Below are positions 21,464 through 33,564 of a stretch of 64,000 nt of DNA, one piece after another. The notes under the pieces were generated by a model, which did not search any database, was not told the origin of the DNA, and saw only the letters and a program-made list of their open reading frames with translations. Source of the DNA: Margaritifera margaritifera (taxonomy: Eukaryota; Mollusca; Bivalvia; Unionida; Margaritiferidae); NCBI GenBank assembly GCA_029931535.1, contig JAQPZY010001295.1, positions 1,364,001 through 1,428,000 of the forward strand. Reading direction: 5' to 3'. Each line of letters begins with the position of its first letter. The stretch's first letter is position 1. A program made the position numbers and the translations under genes.

Positions 21464-21612
21464 ACCAACGTGGGTATGTGAGCAGGCTTGCCAGTAGCTT
21501 CCTGTGGATCGGTGGTTCTTCCCTTGTTCTTCCTCCACTAAATATACTGGCTGCCATATATAGCCTATAATGTGCTGAAAGATGGCGTTAAACCCCATAA
21601 AACCAAGCTAAA
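21464..21612 (+). mobile_element. SINE 3' fragment, same family as at 55.4 kb
   Basis: CCAACGTGGGTATGTGAG through GCTTGCCAGTAGCTTCC, the ATATACTGGCTGCCATATA block and GTTAAACCCCATAA match the body and tail of the full-length SINE at 55422-55673. The tRNA-like head is missing, so this copy is 5'-truncated or recombined. It directly precedes the phosphoesterase frame. Confidence 0.85.
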
Positions 21613-21707
21613 ACAGAAATATCCGGGCGTTCATTATTTTCGAAATGTCACAGAAATTAGTCTTAAAGATATAGTGCCCCTTTGTGTTTTCAGATTAACT
21701 GAACCAC

Positions 21708-22529
21708 ATGGCCGCTCTCTTGTATTCGTTGTTGCGTCTACTGAAGAGGCCGGAACAGAAGATAAAGAAAAACAAGTACAACCTCCCAAACCCCAAGGTA
21801 TGCTATCTAGAACTCGATAAGAAATTCGTCGATGATAAGGCCATTTTCATAATAGGTGACGTTCATTGGTGCTACGATGAACTTTGTGAGCTGATGGACT
21901 TAGCGAGGTCTGCCGAGCCTAACAAGGTAATCTTGTTCATATTTGTTGGAGACATTGTGAACAAAGGACCGAAAAGCTGTGAGGTTTTGTCTCTTATTAG
22001 GAGTCTTGGTGATAATGCATTTTCTGTGCGAGGAAACCACGAGGAGGCCGTTTTGCGAGAAATTCTAAAGAGTGAATTGAATCAGGAATACGTTTTACCA
22101 CATAAATACCAATGGGCAACACATCTTTCTATGGAAGATAAAGAGTTTTTGTCAGAGCTCCCATACACCATATCTGTACCTTCTTTGAACTTAATCGTTG
22201 TTCGTGCAGGGATTATTCCTGGTGTAATCTTGGAAGAACAAAACCTTGAAGACCTTGTTTCTATAAGGTATATTACCATTGATGACGATACATTTAAACC
22301 AAGTAGTTTTCCATCACAAGGTTTATCACAGTGGGTCGTGTTTTGGACCGGCCCAGAGCATGTGTATTTCGGCCACCATGCAGCGCTCGGACTTCAATTA
22401 CTGGACTTTGCTACGGGACTTGATACAGGTTGTCTGTATGGTGGATAGCTGACTGGGGTGTTTGTAAATGGATCCCGTCAAAGACTATGTGTGAAAGCCA
22501 AGACTATGTATCGAAAGCCCGATGACTGA
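21708..22529 (+). pseudogene. ApaH-like metallophosphoesterase with altered active site
   Basis: An intronless frame of 246 codons from ATG 21708 (in-frame stop just upstream at 21696-21698). It belongs to the PPP-type calcineurin-like phosphoesterases close to symmetric diadenosine tetraphosphatase (ApaH). Motifs in order: GDVHW at 21855-21869, FVGDIVNKGP near 21942-21971, RGNHEE at 22029, VRAG near 22200, FGHHA near 22368, and TGLDTGCLYGG before TAG at 22446-22448. Family consensus has GDxHG, HAG and GHD, so three metal or active-site positions differ. The frame continues 26 codons past the TAG to TGA at 22527-22529 with tail-like text VKAKTMYRKPDD. A retroposed pseudogene or dead enzyme is likely. 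A possible splice acceptor (TTTTCAG) ends at 21693. Confidence 0.8.
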
Positions 22530-22640
22530 GTAGCATACTGTGTAGTTGCTGACACTTACCTAACTACCTACCTACTTGCTTTCCTACCTACCCGGGCTTA
22601 CCTACTTACTAGCCTACCTACCGTCCTTCAGTATTGTATT

Positions 22641-22702
22641 CATACATACATACATACATACATACATACATACATACATACATACATACATACATACATA
22701 CA

Positions 22703-22736
<34 letters not shown>

Positions 22737-22752
22737 CATACATACATACGTT
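22641..22752. repeat. (CATA)n microsatellite
   Basis: About 28 CATA units, interrupted near the 3' end. Confidence 0.98.
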
Positions 22753-24955
22753 AAGTAGATGTATAGCGGACACCCACCTATCTAATAATGATATTCTTTT
22801 ACTAACCATTATCTTATTCACGCCCACGTGTATGTGTATAGGTAGGAAGGTATGCACATGTTGTATGTGCATATAAACACAAACTGTCATGCCATACTTA
22901 CTGAATAAAGACAAATGAGGAAGTGTTCTTGTATATTAGCCATTATTCTAATGTGTAGGGTGATCAGTTGTAGCAAATACGAAATTGACCCCTCGGTTGC
23001 TGTGGGCATCTGCCATCTAACTGTTGCATTAAGCAGATTTCAGTGGAACGCTGACCGTTTAGATCACTTGCTAGGCATGAATCATTATGTAATGGGATGG
23101 CGGACAAGAGCTTGTCAAACCTAATGGTTTTCCTATATAGAATTAATTAATAAAATATATGATTCAACTCTTATATAATTTCGACAACATTGTCATGAAA
23201 TTGTCACCATATCAGTTTAAGTCTTCTTTCAATCACTGTGATATTTTTCTCCGTTTTTCCGTGGTATCAGATAGTTTTAGGAAAATGTCGAAAAATTGTG
23301 GGTTTGCATGTAGGAAATACGATGTTGATTTTCCAGACGATATAATGATTTCCGTTTTTTTTCAAAGCATTCTTATAATATGTCTGTGAAATCTAGTTTA
23401 ACAGGAAAATATTATTCGTTACAAGATGTACACTAACAAGAACAGCTGTTGCATTCACATTTCCACTGAAAAATTCTCAAAATTGTAACATCTGACACAG
23501 ACCAGCAATAGTAATGTAAATTCTGCAATATGCTAAAAATCCATACTTGTTTAGTTGATCAGCGCAGAGTACGCATGAAATCCTTTCAAACATCTGTCTT
23601 CAAACTAAAGATCTTTTTGATTTTTCACAAAGTTTGTAATGCCTTTTACCTCAGTTTGGTACGATGCGTAAATCTTTACAATCTATACCCGTATCTATTC
23701 ACCAAGAATGACTGGATTTATTCTCATTTATGTAGATAGTTTTTGATAGAGTTGTCATCATGTTTAATAGTTTGCCGTGGTGGTCATTTATGCTGTATAT
23801 GGCTGTTTTGTAAATGATCTCTGTTGTGTTCAATTACCCAGTTTGTATGTCCTTATTTTTCGATTGGCGCTGGTTATCTGTGAGAACGGGAAGCAGTTAT
23901 TCACCTGTACACATGACATTGTCCATATAAATGTATATTAAGGTTTACATAGAAGACTGATCGAATGACAGACATATTTCCCGTTAAATATAGTGCAAAT
24001 AAAATTGTCACTTGGACACTATCCTCAGGAGCTTGGAGGAAGTTGTATAACTTTCACATTTGTTACTATAACTCTCAGACTATCTTTGGACGGGTGTTTA
24101 TAAATATCGTTACGTTTAAGGACCTGCCAACCTTAGACTTTTGGCAGGTATCTTATGTAAATCTAATTGAAAAAATATTGGCTTTCATTTGGAATAATTG
24201 TCATAAGGCCTCTTGTCGTTGTAAAACAGATATGGGCAACACAAAGCTTAATGAGAATAGGCATTTGTCTCAAGAGATTTTTGCGCACAATAGTTTTGTC
24301 TGTTTAACCTATTACGAAGGACACCGTCCTATTGGCTTGTGTATAGATCATTGGAGAGCTTTCAGTGTTACTTCATATTTTATAATTGTTAGGGATAATA
24401 AAATGGAAAAGTTATGGAAACTAAGCTGAAAATTGTGCATGACAGAATTGTGTGCATTTCTTAAAATGTTGAACATACCTATATAATTGGTTGAGAAGAA
24501 TTAAATTTGATTTTAACAAGGCAAGAAATCGTTTCCCAGTAAGTTCTTCATGATATATATTATGTATATCATCATCATCATTTACATCTTTCAATGACAT
24601 TGTTTCCTATTTTGGTTGCATGGGTTTGATTGCACGTTGTTTTCATTCTGGAGCATTTACTATTATTTGCATGCTAATAAATATTTTGAAATGACCCTTG
24701 TTAGTTATTATAAAACTCATTTCTATGGAAACTAATATGGCCCTAGTTTCATGAAACTTTTCAACTTGAATATTTACTGAACAAAAATGTTGGCCCTATA
24801 TTAAATTTTCAAAAAGTTATATTTAGGTAAATTTCACGATACAGTATTTAACAATGACCAGCTTAATTTGAAATGAGTTTAGTCAGACAATTTTGTTATT
24901 GCTTACAAAAAAAAAATTGTACAATTTCAACTAAGTATTCAATATTGGTACGTTT
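22753..24955. other. Intergenic sequence with one long unexplained frame
   Basis: AT-rich and mostly featureless. A plus-strand frame of 154 codons at 23965-24429 is longer than expected by chance here. I see no known motif, no good start context and no repeats in it, so it is not called as a gene. Confidence 0.45.
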
Positions 24956-24959
24956 TGTG

Positions 24960-25190
24960 AAAGCGGGGTCTGCAGTATTTGATAAAACAATCAATCCATT
25001 GATGGATGGACTGATTGAGTGGTGTTCAACGGCACATCATCATAATTTAGACTGTTTGACAGTTAAGTACCCTGGCCAGAGACACATTAGAACAGCCAGC
25101 CAAGACTGGTCTGAACAGGATTCGAATCCGCAACCACCTACTATTGAACCCGACACCGATGCACCGGGAGTCCTTAATCCATAATCGATA
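24960..25190 (-). mobile_element. tRNA-derived SINE, antisense
   Basis: Read on the minus strand from 25185: GGACTCCCGGTGCATCGG, then GGTTGCGGATTCGAATCC, a perfect B-box core, then TCAGACCAGTCTTGG. The tail contains GATGTGCCGTTGAACACC, a text type seen at SINE and LINE 3' ends. It is not a tRNA gene because the arms do not fold. The family differs from the SINEs at 8.4 and 55.4 kb. Confidence 0.7.
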
Positions 25191-25689
25191 CTATAATATC
25201 TAATCAGCTTTTCTTACAAATATTTTAATATTTTTCTTCTGTGAATTAGTTTTATAAAGAACTACCAGTATTCCTGTCTGTTGCACTCCTCCTTTGTAAA
25301 GCGGTTGTTTCTTTCAAAATAGTCATCATCAACCATTTTTTTTTTTTTTGCTTTAAAAAATAAAATGATTACCTATTTTCAAAAGATGATCGCCTTTCAA
25401 CTTGAAGGTATGAAAATATATTATCTAAATTCCAAATTTGGACCTTTCAATTAGAATCAGATTCTCTTTGGGTTTGTATGCTGGTACTGACCCCACTTTT
25501 CAAGACTATTTGAGCACGAAACTTAAACTCAAGCTAAAACAATCCCTAAATCATATAGGGTACTTTGACTGTGTCTACGTCATTTAAATTAAGCATGCTG
25601 GTAGGGGCACCAAATGTTACAAAATCGAAATATTCAATTATTCTAACTTTATTCTGATTAAAGTTACAGAATGTCAAAAGTTTTGACTT

Positions 25690-27540
25690 GTTATTAAACT
25701 TGAGATTCTTAATCGAGATATTTCAAGAATACAGGACATCAAAATCTTGTATAACTATTAATAGACAAGTGTCTAAATGGTTTCATATTGAAAGAGGCTA
25801 TGGACAAGACGACCCTTTCTACCCATATACAGTATCTTTATCTTGTGTGCGGAGATAATGGCTCATATACTAAGAAAAAATAAGAATATTAAAGGAATAA
25901 ACGTTGATGGCAGAACTTATGTTAATTCTCAATACGCAGACGATGCATCAATCACTCGAGATGGTTCCGAAAAGTCTTTGAAATCTGATTTAGATCCTTT
26001 GTATCAGTATTCAAAATTCTCAGGTCTAAGTATTAAATATAGAAAAAAAAAAAAGTAATATGATTTGCAAGCAGAATGAGCAGCAGTGAATTTTTTCTTA
26101 GAAATTAAGCTTTCAACTAACTTAGAGAATATCCCAATTCTTAACTATTCCACCAAAATTAGAGAAATTGAGAATTTACTTTTACAGTGTAATAAGCGCA
26201 TTCTTATACCACTTGGAAAGATAGCAGTGATGAAAGGCCTTGCGAACTCCAAAATGTCTCACCTTTTATTAACTTTACCATATGCATCAGAACAGGTACA
26301 TAATGAACATAACGCACTCTTCTACACGTTTCTATTGAATCGATCAAACGATAAAATTAAAGGAAAAATTTTAATAAAGTTGTATTATGAGGATGTATAA
26401 AGATGATAAATGCTTGTATATTTCCATATGGTTTAAAACTTACATGGCTTGGGATAATGTTTTCTGGGAACTCTAAATGGAACATGTATTTCAACTCCCA
26501 GTTCCAAATAGTTATCATTTCTTCTTTTTTTGGAACAGATTTGGTTCAGCTATCAGAAAGAATGGTTAATCCTTTGTGGATAGATTTTTAACTCTGTCTC
26601 AGAATTATTTAAATTAATTAAACTTAATTCACCCGAATACTTCTTGCCAACATCTGTATGGTTTAATCCTAGCATAAAATTTTAGATGAGAGAGTTTTTA
26701 ACAAAATAGGGTTTCAGGAAGACATCATCTATGTTAATGATTTCATTAATGAAGATGGTTCATGGATATGTTTTGACAAATTCAAAAGTAGATTCCCCCG
26801 CAGAACTAACTTCCTGGTCTTTCAAGACTTACTAACGGCCATTAAATCGTATAAATAGAAATGTAACTATAGTTGGGATTGTAGTTTACAGCAATCTTTT
26901 ATAAATGTTCTGGCACATACTATCATTAAAAATAAAAAAGGGTGTACAGGCTTGTTTTATAAAATTAATTACAAATGACGAAAAACCAACTTCTATATGG
27001 AAATGACATGCTCAGTTCAGTAATGTAGAAGTAGAAGATTAGCTCCAATATTTTATACTTCCATATAAAACCACCAAGTGCTTAAACCTTAAATGGATGC
27101 AGTAGACGATTTTTCATAGGATCTTGGTTACAAATACTTTACTTAAAACATTCAAAATTGTGACAAATGATCTTTGTTCTCAGAGTATGTTACATACTGA
27201 AACAATATACTATCTGTTCTGCGGTTGTCACATACCACGCACAGGGAATTCCAAATGTCATGTTACAGAGGATCAAGGGTAAATGCAGTCACATTAACAA
27301 CTTAGTTTTCTCGAAGAAAACGTAATATCTGGAATCAAAGAGAGAACTTAGGCTGATGTAATAAATTTACTTATCCGTCTAGCAAAACAACTTATTGATA
27401 AATGTAGATATTGTAAAGAAAGACTTAATTTGTCATATTTTAAAAATCTACTTAAATTTCGTTTCAATGTCATAAAATTAAATGCATACAAAAACTGTAA
27501 ATGGGAAAAGTTTGATGGTAAATGGTTATTATAGAATAAA
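25690..27540 (+). mobile_element. Decayed Tx1/L1-like LINE
   Basis: C-terminal half of an ORF2. GYGQDDPF near 25800-25825 corresponds to the RGxxQGDPxSP block, and SQYADDASI near 25930-25956 is the RT catalytic site. The open piece 26086-26400 contains IPLGKIAVMKGLANSKMSH, the typical Tx1/L1 post-RT segment. A further piece (26403-26591) reads HxLKLTW-like followed by W and NPLWIDF, and coding-like text can be traced in changing frames to about 27540. Stops and shifts are frequent. No endonuclease remains, so the copy is 5'-truncated. Confidence 0.8.
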
Positions 27541-27734
27541 TTGATCGAATAATCTTGTGTTCGCATTCACTTGGGGTGTGAAGAAAAACCATTTAATTTT
27601 TGACAGAGTTACTTATTCTTTACCTTCTACGTTATATGACACAAGATACATGTCACGTATTTTAGTGTAACTGTTACCTTGATGAAGTTCTAATAAAACT
27701 GTATCACAATTGAATCACGACGAATAAAAAGGAT
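27541..27734. other. Intergenic spacer
   Basis: No recognisable features between the LINE remnant and the inverted repeat copy. Confidence 0.5.
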
Positions 27735-27745
27735 GCCTGTTCCTT

Positions 27746-27795
<50 letters not shown>

Positions 27796-28260
27796 CATTA
27801 TGCCTCGGTCTACGGGAATTAAAATGACGCAGTAGGTGTACATTAGTGGGGCACTTGTGGGGCTCTACGGGAATTAGCATTACGCCGTAGGTTTACATTT
27901 GTGGGATACTTAAGGGCTCTATGGGAATTTAACGTTATGCAACCATGTTAAAAATGTGTCTGGACAAATGTAATGTTAAAACGACATCTAATATCCAAAT
28001 CCCACTTTTTGATTACTATCCAACATCCACTTTTTGATTACTGTCCAGCACCCCACTTTTGGATTAGTATCCAGCATCCCAGTATATACTATCGAATACC
28101 CCCACATTTATCATCCAACACGCCGTATGTAGTGGCCAATACTTAATCATCTACTAAGCAATACCCCACGCTATGCTATCCAACACTCACTTTTTGCTCT
28201 ATAGGAATCTCGTGTGTGTATCTGTCTGTCAATGTGTTTGTGTCTGAGAGAGAGAGAGTG
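27735..28260 (-). repeat. Dispersed repeat element with internal minisatellites, copy 2
   Basis: Minus-strand order matches copy 1 at 4590-5420: repeated TTGGATAGTAATCAAAAAGT-type units (28215-27985), then AATGTAAACCTACGGCGTAA, then tandem units with TTCCCGTAGAGCCCCAC at about 27915-27800, then (AT)n at 27750-27789. The tandem part here repeats with a period of about 70 bp rather than 36 bp. Confidence 0.7.
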
Positions 28261-28333
28261 AAAGACAGACAGACAGACAGAGACAGAGAGAAGACCTTAT
28301 GGGCTAACACTATAACCCCGGGCAATCGGACTC

Positions 28334-28372
<39 letters not shown>
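28243..28372. repeat. (GA)n and (GACA)n microsatellites
   Basis: GA tracts near 28243-28257 and 28336-28372, with CAGACAGACAGACAG at about 28264-28280. Confidence 0.95.
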
Positions 28373-28375
<3 letters not shown>

Positions 28376-28875
28376 GGATGTAGGAGAGACAGATTGCAGT
28401 TATCTTATGCCACATCACAGAGCAAAAACACGTCTAACTCTGTCGCTGTCTCAAAGAAAATGAGCCAAAATCAGTTCATAAACTGTAATAAATAAATCTA
28501 GCCAGTAAAATCGCTTATAATAATGAAGTGTTTTGCTCCAGATTCATGACATGCAATCAAGATATTTTTCAAACTAGTAAATTTGGACTCAAGCTAGAAT
28601 TTCGTTCACTGTAACATTTTGCTAGTTTTTGAACACGGCAAACATCAGATAGATTTATTTTTTGTCAAGCTAAATATGGATAGTAAAATTTATCAGTTCC
28701 CGTTTTTTTTAAAGCTAAACTCTATATTTCATAGAATCAATGAAATGTAAATGTACCCTATGATGAAACACAAAACGGTATTACATTTTTCGTGTACAAG
28801 TTTGTTTTGTTGTGGAAAAACCACAAGCTAAAAGTAACATAACCTTCTATTTCACGTAATCGATTATTATTATTA

Positions 28876-28928
<53 letters not shown>

Positions 28929-29459
28929 ATTATTTTGTGATGAGAGAGAAAGAATTAACATGATGCCGTAGGGAGAGAGAGAAAGTAAGAATGTGTATGC
29001 GTGTGTGAATCTCTTATTCATACTTAAACAATCAAATCAAGACACTTTTAATGGCATATATTCCCTTTGAATGAAATTAGAATGAAATTTCAATATTACT
29101 TTACAAAATATTTCACAGAAATATCCTTTTGTATGAGGAAATAGTCATAAATTTGACACAAAGTAAACAAAATCACATCGATAGGAAATCCTTTTTATAA
29201 AATCGCACAGGATTCAATTGGTTCCATACAGTATAATATTTACATCTTTCCAAGCGTAGGACTAATGTTCTCACCAAAAATCGCATCTAAACACTCCCGA
29301 TTGTTTTGACATAAGGCTTGCACATATTTTCTAATCGTCACAAATCTATGCTATGTCAGGATTTTTTTTTTTTGTAAAGTGACTAACTTTAGCTTAAGCA
29401 AAGTGCAGAGCTAACAATATTCACGTCTCTCTTTGTGTGCGTCTGAATAGAAAATGCAA
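28373..29459. other. AT-rich spacer with (ATT)n
   Basis: Contains an ATT trinucleotide tract at about 28866-28930; otherwise nothing recognisable. The asparagine-rich minus-strand frame over it is only the translated microsatellite. Confidence 0.7.
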
Positions 29460-29464
29460 TCTGT

Positions 29465-30405
29465 TCAGTTCTAAAAGTGTTACCATTTGTTTAGCCATTT
29501 GATCGATAGCTCCATTGAGGGCTGCATTGCTGATGATGCCAGTGAGCAAATGTTTTGGCAGTTAACCTTGGAAAGCATGATCTCCGATCTTGGATTGGAA
29601 TTCAACGCCAGTGCTGAATTTTTAACTTTCATTCGTCGTAGAAGATACTTGGCTATCGTTCTGACCAGAGTTTGACTAACGTCGTCTTCTATTTTAGGTA
29701 AGACTTCCACACGTCGCACGTAAAGTCTGGCTTCTTCGATGCTCGTTATGTACACATTAGCATTCGCCATCAAACAGAACACGGTACTACTTCGATTCAG
29801 TCTCAGACGTACGTCCACACAATTCAACAAATACTTGTCATGCAACCACATGTCCAAGTGTAAACGATCCATCATTTGTAAACTACGTCTTCGTTTAATT
29901 TTCTTTTGGCGGTCGTTAAATCCAACATTGTGAGGCTCGTCATCCGCAGTCAACTCTTTGTCGTCAATCTTGTCCATTGTGTCAGATGTCCATGCAACAG
30001 AGGTATCCAGATGTGTGCTCTTGGTTAATTTTTCGTACGTCAAGAGATTCTCCAGGTAGCCCATGCTGCTCCTAACTAGTTTGTTATTCAAGTCAAATCC
30101 ACTCCGCTGAACAATGAATGCATAAACCTTTTTTATGGGAGCTACTCTGGCAACGGCACCTGGATTGATGTTGTCCGTTTTGAGAACTTTGACTTTCAGG
30201 TACAAGTAACTGTTCTTCTGATTGATGTAATCTTCGGTTTGTCTTTTGATTTCAATTCGATAGGAGCTGAATGGTCAACCATGACGCAGGATGAGACTAT
30301 ACCCATTGGGACTCTTGCATCGTCATCATCGTGGATGGTATGGCAAACAGTTCTGACTTGGAACATTTGCAAGAATCTCTGTGCATCGTTTTGTTTTGAT
30401 AGTTA
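29465..30405 (-). pseudogene. F54H12.2-type major capsid protein, 3'-truncated
   Basis: The longest intact Polinton 2 piece is 241 codons (30205-29480). It has the capsid family's blocks: VAPIKKVYAFIVQRSGFDLN, YLENLLTYEK, a tryptophan-to-MD block near AWTSDTMDKIDD, and MMDRLHLDMWLHDKYLLN followed by VDVRLRLNRS and YVRRVEV. The protein is predicted to be the double-jelly-roll capsid of Polinton particles. An N-terminal part lies in other frames up to about 30405. After residue ~200 the family sequence moves to another frame (LPKHLLTGIISNAALNGAID near 29545-29490), then stops. The last third of the gene is missing. Confidence 0.85.
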
Positions 30406-30448
30406 GTAATCAAAAACATCCAATTCTCTGACTGCTGTTATTTTTTAA

Positions 30449-30855
30449 ATTTTTTTCTGAACGTATCTATGAGGTCTGAAGGGTTTTCGACGTTTCTTTC
30501 TGCCTTGTGCTTGTTGTAGCGTAGAGGAGGAATTATTGCCCTCGTCAGAAGCGTGAAGTGAATTTATAGGTGTGTCTCGGCGATCTAGTTCTGTTGTTGT
30601 TTGAATGAACACGTTTGTCCTGGTTTCATGAAGGCTTCTTTTGGACTTTGTTTGACGATGTGTACGTTTTGGACAAATTCTTTTCCTTGCGTCAAAGCTG
30701 CATCTTTTAAATCGTGCAATCCTTTATTAACCATCGGTTTAAGATGGGTGCTACCGTACGAAAAACTGATTTTAAGATATCTCCTAAACAATGTCCTCTT
30801 TGTCGAGCTACTCCTTGATACACAGGACACACTTGTTACATTTCGTTCGAGATTC
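30449..30855 (-). pseudogene. Polinton minor capsid-type basic protein
   Basis: Starts around 30855 with YQGVARQRGHCLGDILKSVF; after a frame change it runs GLHDLKDAALTQGKEFVQNV; it ends GRKKRRKPFRPHRYVQKKI at 30449. A short YxRGxGLGxxL N-terminus, an amphipathic middle and a strongly basic C-terminus are the hallmark of the small protein directly upstream of the capsid gene in F54H12-type Polintons. It may act in the virion core or vertex, which is inference. Confidence 0.65.
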
Positions 30856-30859
30856 GTTT

Positions 30860-31620
30860 TCTAAAATATAGTTTCACCGTTACTTTTCCTTTGGAGAATA
30901 TACCATTTTGTCGAAGATCTCCTTTTATGCTAGTATTGACACTGTCAAAATCGATTTACTGAAAGGAAGATGAGGCTGTACAAATTCTCGGTGAACGTTG
31001 TACGTGTTTCCTCCTTCATCGTAAGCAGCTATGGCAAAATGCACTTTGAAAGGAATGACTCTCAGCAAGCAGCCGTGTTTCCAGCGATGATGTACTCAAT
31101 GAGATCAGAATGCACAAACATCAAATTTATCCTTCGTTCAGTTCGATAGGGAAGCGAAGATACTTGTAGAATTCGATCATTGTTGTGAATGTAGCGAGTA
31201 CTGTGTTTCCACCCAGAATCGAAATGAAAACGGGAGAAAAAGTAATGGACATCGTTTTGCCGTCAGAAAATGAATAGTAAGACGACGATCAATTTTATGG
31301 TACTCGATCTATACACTTTGGCGAGCTTTTTCCAGTGAATTGCCAAACTGATCGTTGAAAATATTTGAAGTCGTTTCGACGAGATGTTGAGCAGTGAAAT
31401 AATATCCTACATGAATTCTCATGGTATAGATGTTCAGTTGAGGAATCGCTGGTTATGGTCTTTTTGGATTCGTAAATGGGAGGATAATTTTTTGCCAAGT
31501 GTTCTTGGACCTGCTTGTTGATGATATTTACGATCAAAGTGCCTCTGTGATATTCAGGACTTTAGTGAGATGAATGATTTCTACCAGAGCTACTTCCCAA
31601 TGAGCTTCGTGATAAGGTGT
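30860..31620 (-). pseudogene. Polinton penton-like minor capsid protein, broken
   Basis: Readable minus-strand pieces: HEAHWEVALVEII near 31610-31575, FVHSDLIEYIIAG near 31115-31075, RVIPFKVHF near 31055, and FDSVNTSIKGDLRQNG with KGKVTVKLYFRKR near 30955-30870. The WEVALxEI start, the xVxSDLIEYQxVG block and the terminal FD-I-I-D-G-K-V-V-L-F-R block are conserved in the penton-like (single jelly-roll) protein of these elements. At least three frames and several stops are involved. Confidence 0.7.
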
Positions 31621-31623
31621 AAT

Positions 31624-31908
31624 TTAAAAAAAATTGATTATTCGCAGTTCGATGGTTCTGGTCTCCAAGGAGTCACTTGATGTCAAAGGATGATCTTCCA
31701 AATGTTCCAGAAGAGGTCTGCTATTGTGATTGAAAGAGGTATTGTTGTGACTGGCTTTGGCGAAGCTACCGTTGTTCTTCTTACTTTCTGTAAATTTCAG
31801 CGAAGAACTGGGAAGAAGATAGCCAATACAACCGATGAGTAAAATAGTCCATTGATGTTTATCTCCTTGTTGCAAAATCAAAATTTCCAATGGCTGCTCC
31901 AATGACAC
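31624..31908 (-). pseudogene. Unidentified Polinton 2 reading frame
   Basis: A 94-codon minus-strand frame with a hydrophobic stretch (WTILLIGCIGYLLPSSS), so perhaps a single membrane span, and a Ser/His/Asn-rich tail. It lies between the integrase and the penton-like protein. No family recognised. Confidence 0.35.
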
Positions 31909-32062
31909 AATACATCACAATGATTTGGCAGAAAAAGACGATTTGATTTCTAGGGAGAGGTTCTCCACACTAAACCCCCAATAGTTGTTTTTTTTTTTTT
32001 GTAGTTCTTGAAGAGGTCAACTCTGAGAAGGAGATGTAGTAGTACTACTTAACGGCATGTCC

Positions 32063-33165
32063 TTAACTTCTGCTTCTTTCTATAGTCGATGACTTGTGAA
32101 GCTGTAATCCAAGAATCGAACTGGATGGATAACTTTCCAATGAACTTTCACTTCTTGGAGTCGATATTATTCCCACTTTAGGTGTTCTTCGAACGAGAAT
32201 GTTTTCGATATCGTGGATGTCTTCTTTCTTGGACACTCGTTGTAAGTCAGGCACGTTCCTTTAAACTCTTCTCCATTCATATCTTTCCAATTTATAGACA
32301 GGAGGTTCACGTCCACGCACTTGTCCTGTATACGAAACAATTCAGTTGTCTAGTTCGATAAATAACCTTTGTCAAACTGCATTTTGTTTTTCGAATGCGA
32401 GCCCAATTTCCGGTGTTTAACACTTCTTTCTTCTTTCTGGTCTTTGTCGTTCCAAACAATCGTTCAAGCACAATCATTTCGTTTTGAGGTGTCACTTTTT
32501 ATGGAGCACATCCGATGCTACGATGGTACGGTTGATTCTAAGCTTTGAACAGACGTGGTAATATGTCGATGTATTTGTGAGTATGTTGATGTGTAAGATA
32601 TTTCCATATATGTTTTTTCAAAGTTGTTTTAAAACGTTCCACAATATAGCTTTGTTTGAGGATTTTCAGTGTTGAAAAAATGAATATGTCTTTTTCAATT
32701 CTTTTTTAAAAGCTTGGTTCCGGAATTCCGTTTCTTTGTCTGCTTGCCATTGTAGAGGATGTCGACCACTTTGTTTCAAGACAAGTTTTAAAGCTTGCAC
32801 TAACTCGGAACTTGTTATAGAGATCAAAGGAACTACCGAAGCTGATTTTGAAAACACATCGATGACACAGAGCATATTTGTAACCTCGATTGTACGACGC
32901 TAAATGAGAGTCATCCGCTAAATCCGCTTGCCATTGATGATCTATGCCTGCTACTTTCGTTTGACTTCTGGAACTTTTCGTCGAATGGGTGTGTGTAGCA
33001 CATACATCCATTGTTCTTGTAACAATTGTCGCACGTCCTGTAGATTTAAACTTTTAAGATTGGTTTAGCGGCACGATGCAATTTTTGAAATCCGCTGTAG
33101 CCAGCAGCATGAGCAGGGTTGTAGTAAATGCTGGCTAAAAGTGTATCCATGTTGTTGCTGCCCCT
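32063..33165 (-). pseudogene. Polinton rve-type integrase (F54H12.3-like), broken
   Basis: DDE integrase that would insert element DNA into the genome. Reading down from 33165: IYYNPAHAAGYSG, then HTPIRRKVPEVKR, then WQADLAD near 32935 with the first aspartate. Next comes IDVFSKSASVVPL near 32870-32835, QADKETEF near 32745-32725 with the second aspartate (the usual glycine reads glutamate), and YIVERFKTTLKK near 32655-32625 with the glutamate, in a shifted frame. The C-terminal chromodomain-like part (LNTGNWARIRK, VPDLQRVSKKEDIHDI) ends near 32063. The catalytic triad is present, but several stops and shifts break the protein. Confidence 0.85.
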
Positions 33166-33348
33166 CAATTATTTAACCAATGCTCTTTTCTTCGTGTGGT
33201 ATTTTATTTTTGGATTACAGTGCTTTTCGTGTCCGATGAGCAATATGAGTAAAGGATGTTTGAAAAGGGGTGATTGGTTCTTGTTTTACTTCTTTCTTCA
33301 CTTGTTTCGTTTTTTCTTATCCTGGCAAGGGTGTGGACCCCATTTCTT

Positions 33349-33564
33349 TTATCCAACTTTAGCAGATGGAGTTTGAAACTCTTCTTTTATTTCTTCTTCG
33401 TCTTTTTCTTCTTCTTCTTCTTCTTCTTCTTCTTCTTCTTCTTCTTCTTCTCTGTCATCCCCGTAGCTATCTGTCGTCCTCTTAGGAGCTGCTGCTACTT
33501 TTTGTTTTTCTTTCAGAGTCGTTTCGTCTAAGGTTTTCTGATGAAGCAGTTGAAAACGTTGCAT
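33349..33564 (-). pseudogene. Polinton 2 acidic protein over a (TTC)n tract
   Basis: A minus-strand frame containing about 15 glutamates encoded by the TTC/GAA tract at 33404-33452, followed by FQTPSAKVG. In related elements this interval encodes the linker before the integrase. Microsatellite expansion probably altered it; the protein value is doubtful. Confidence 0.35.

Noticed and set aside
22446..22448. Programmed TAG readthrough in the phosphoesterase
   Set aside because: The tail past the stop looks real, but the active-site substitutions make simple decay more likely; the next base context alone is not enough.
22576..22914. Tyr/Ile/His-rich reading frames on both strands
   Set aside because: They are translations of the (CATA)n microsatellite.
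33349..33564. A genuine poly-glutamate host protein
   Set aside because: The tract is a TTC microsatellite inside the Polinton 2 region, without host exon signals.
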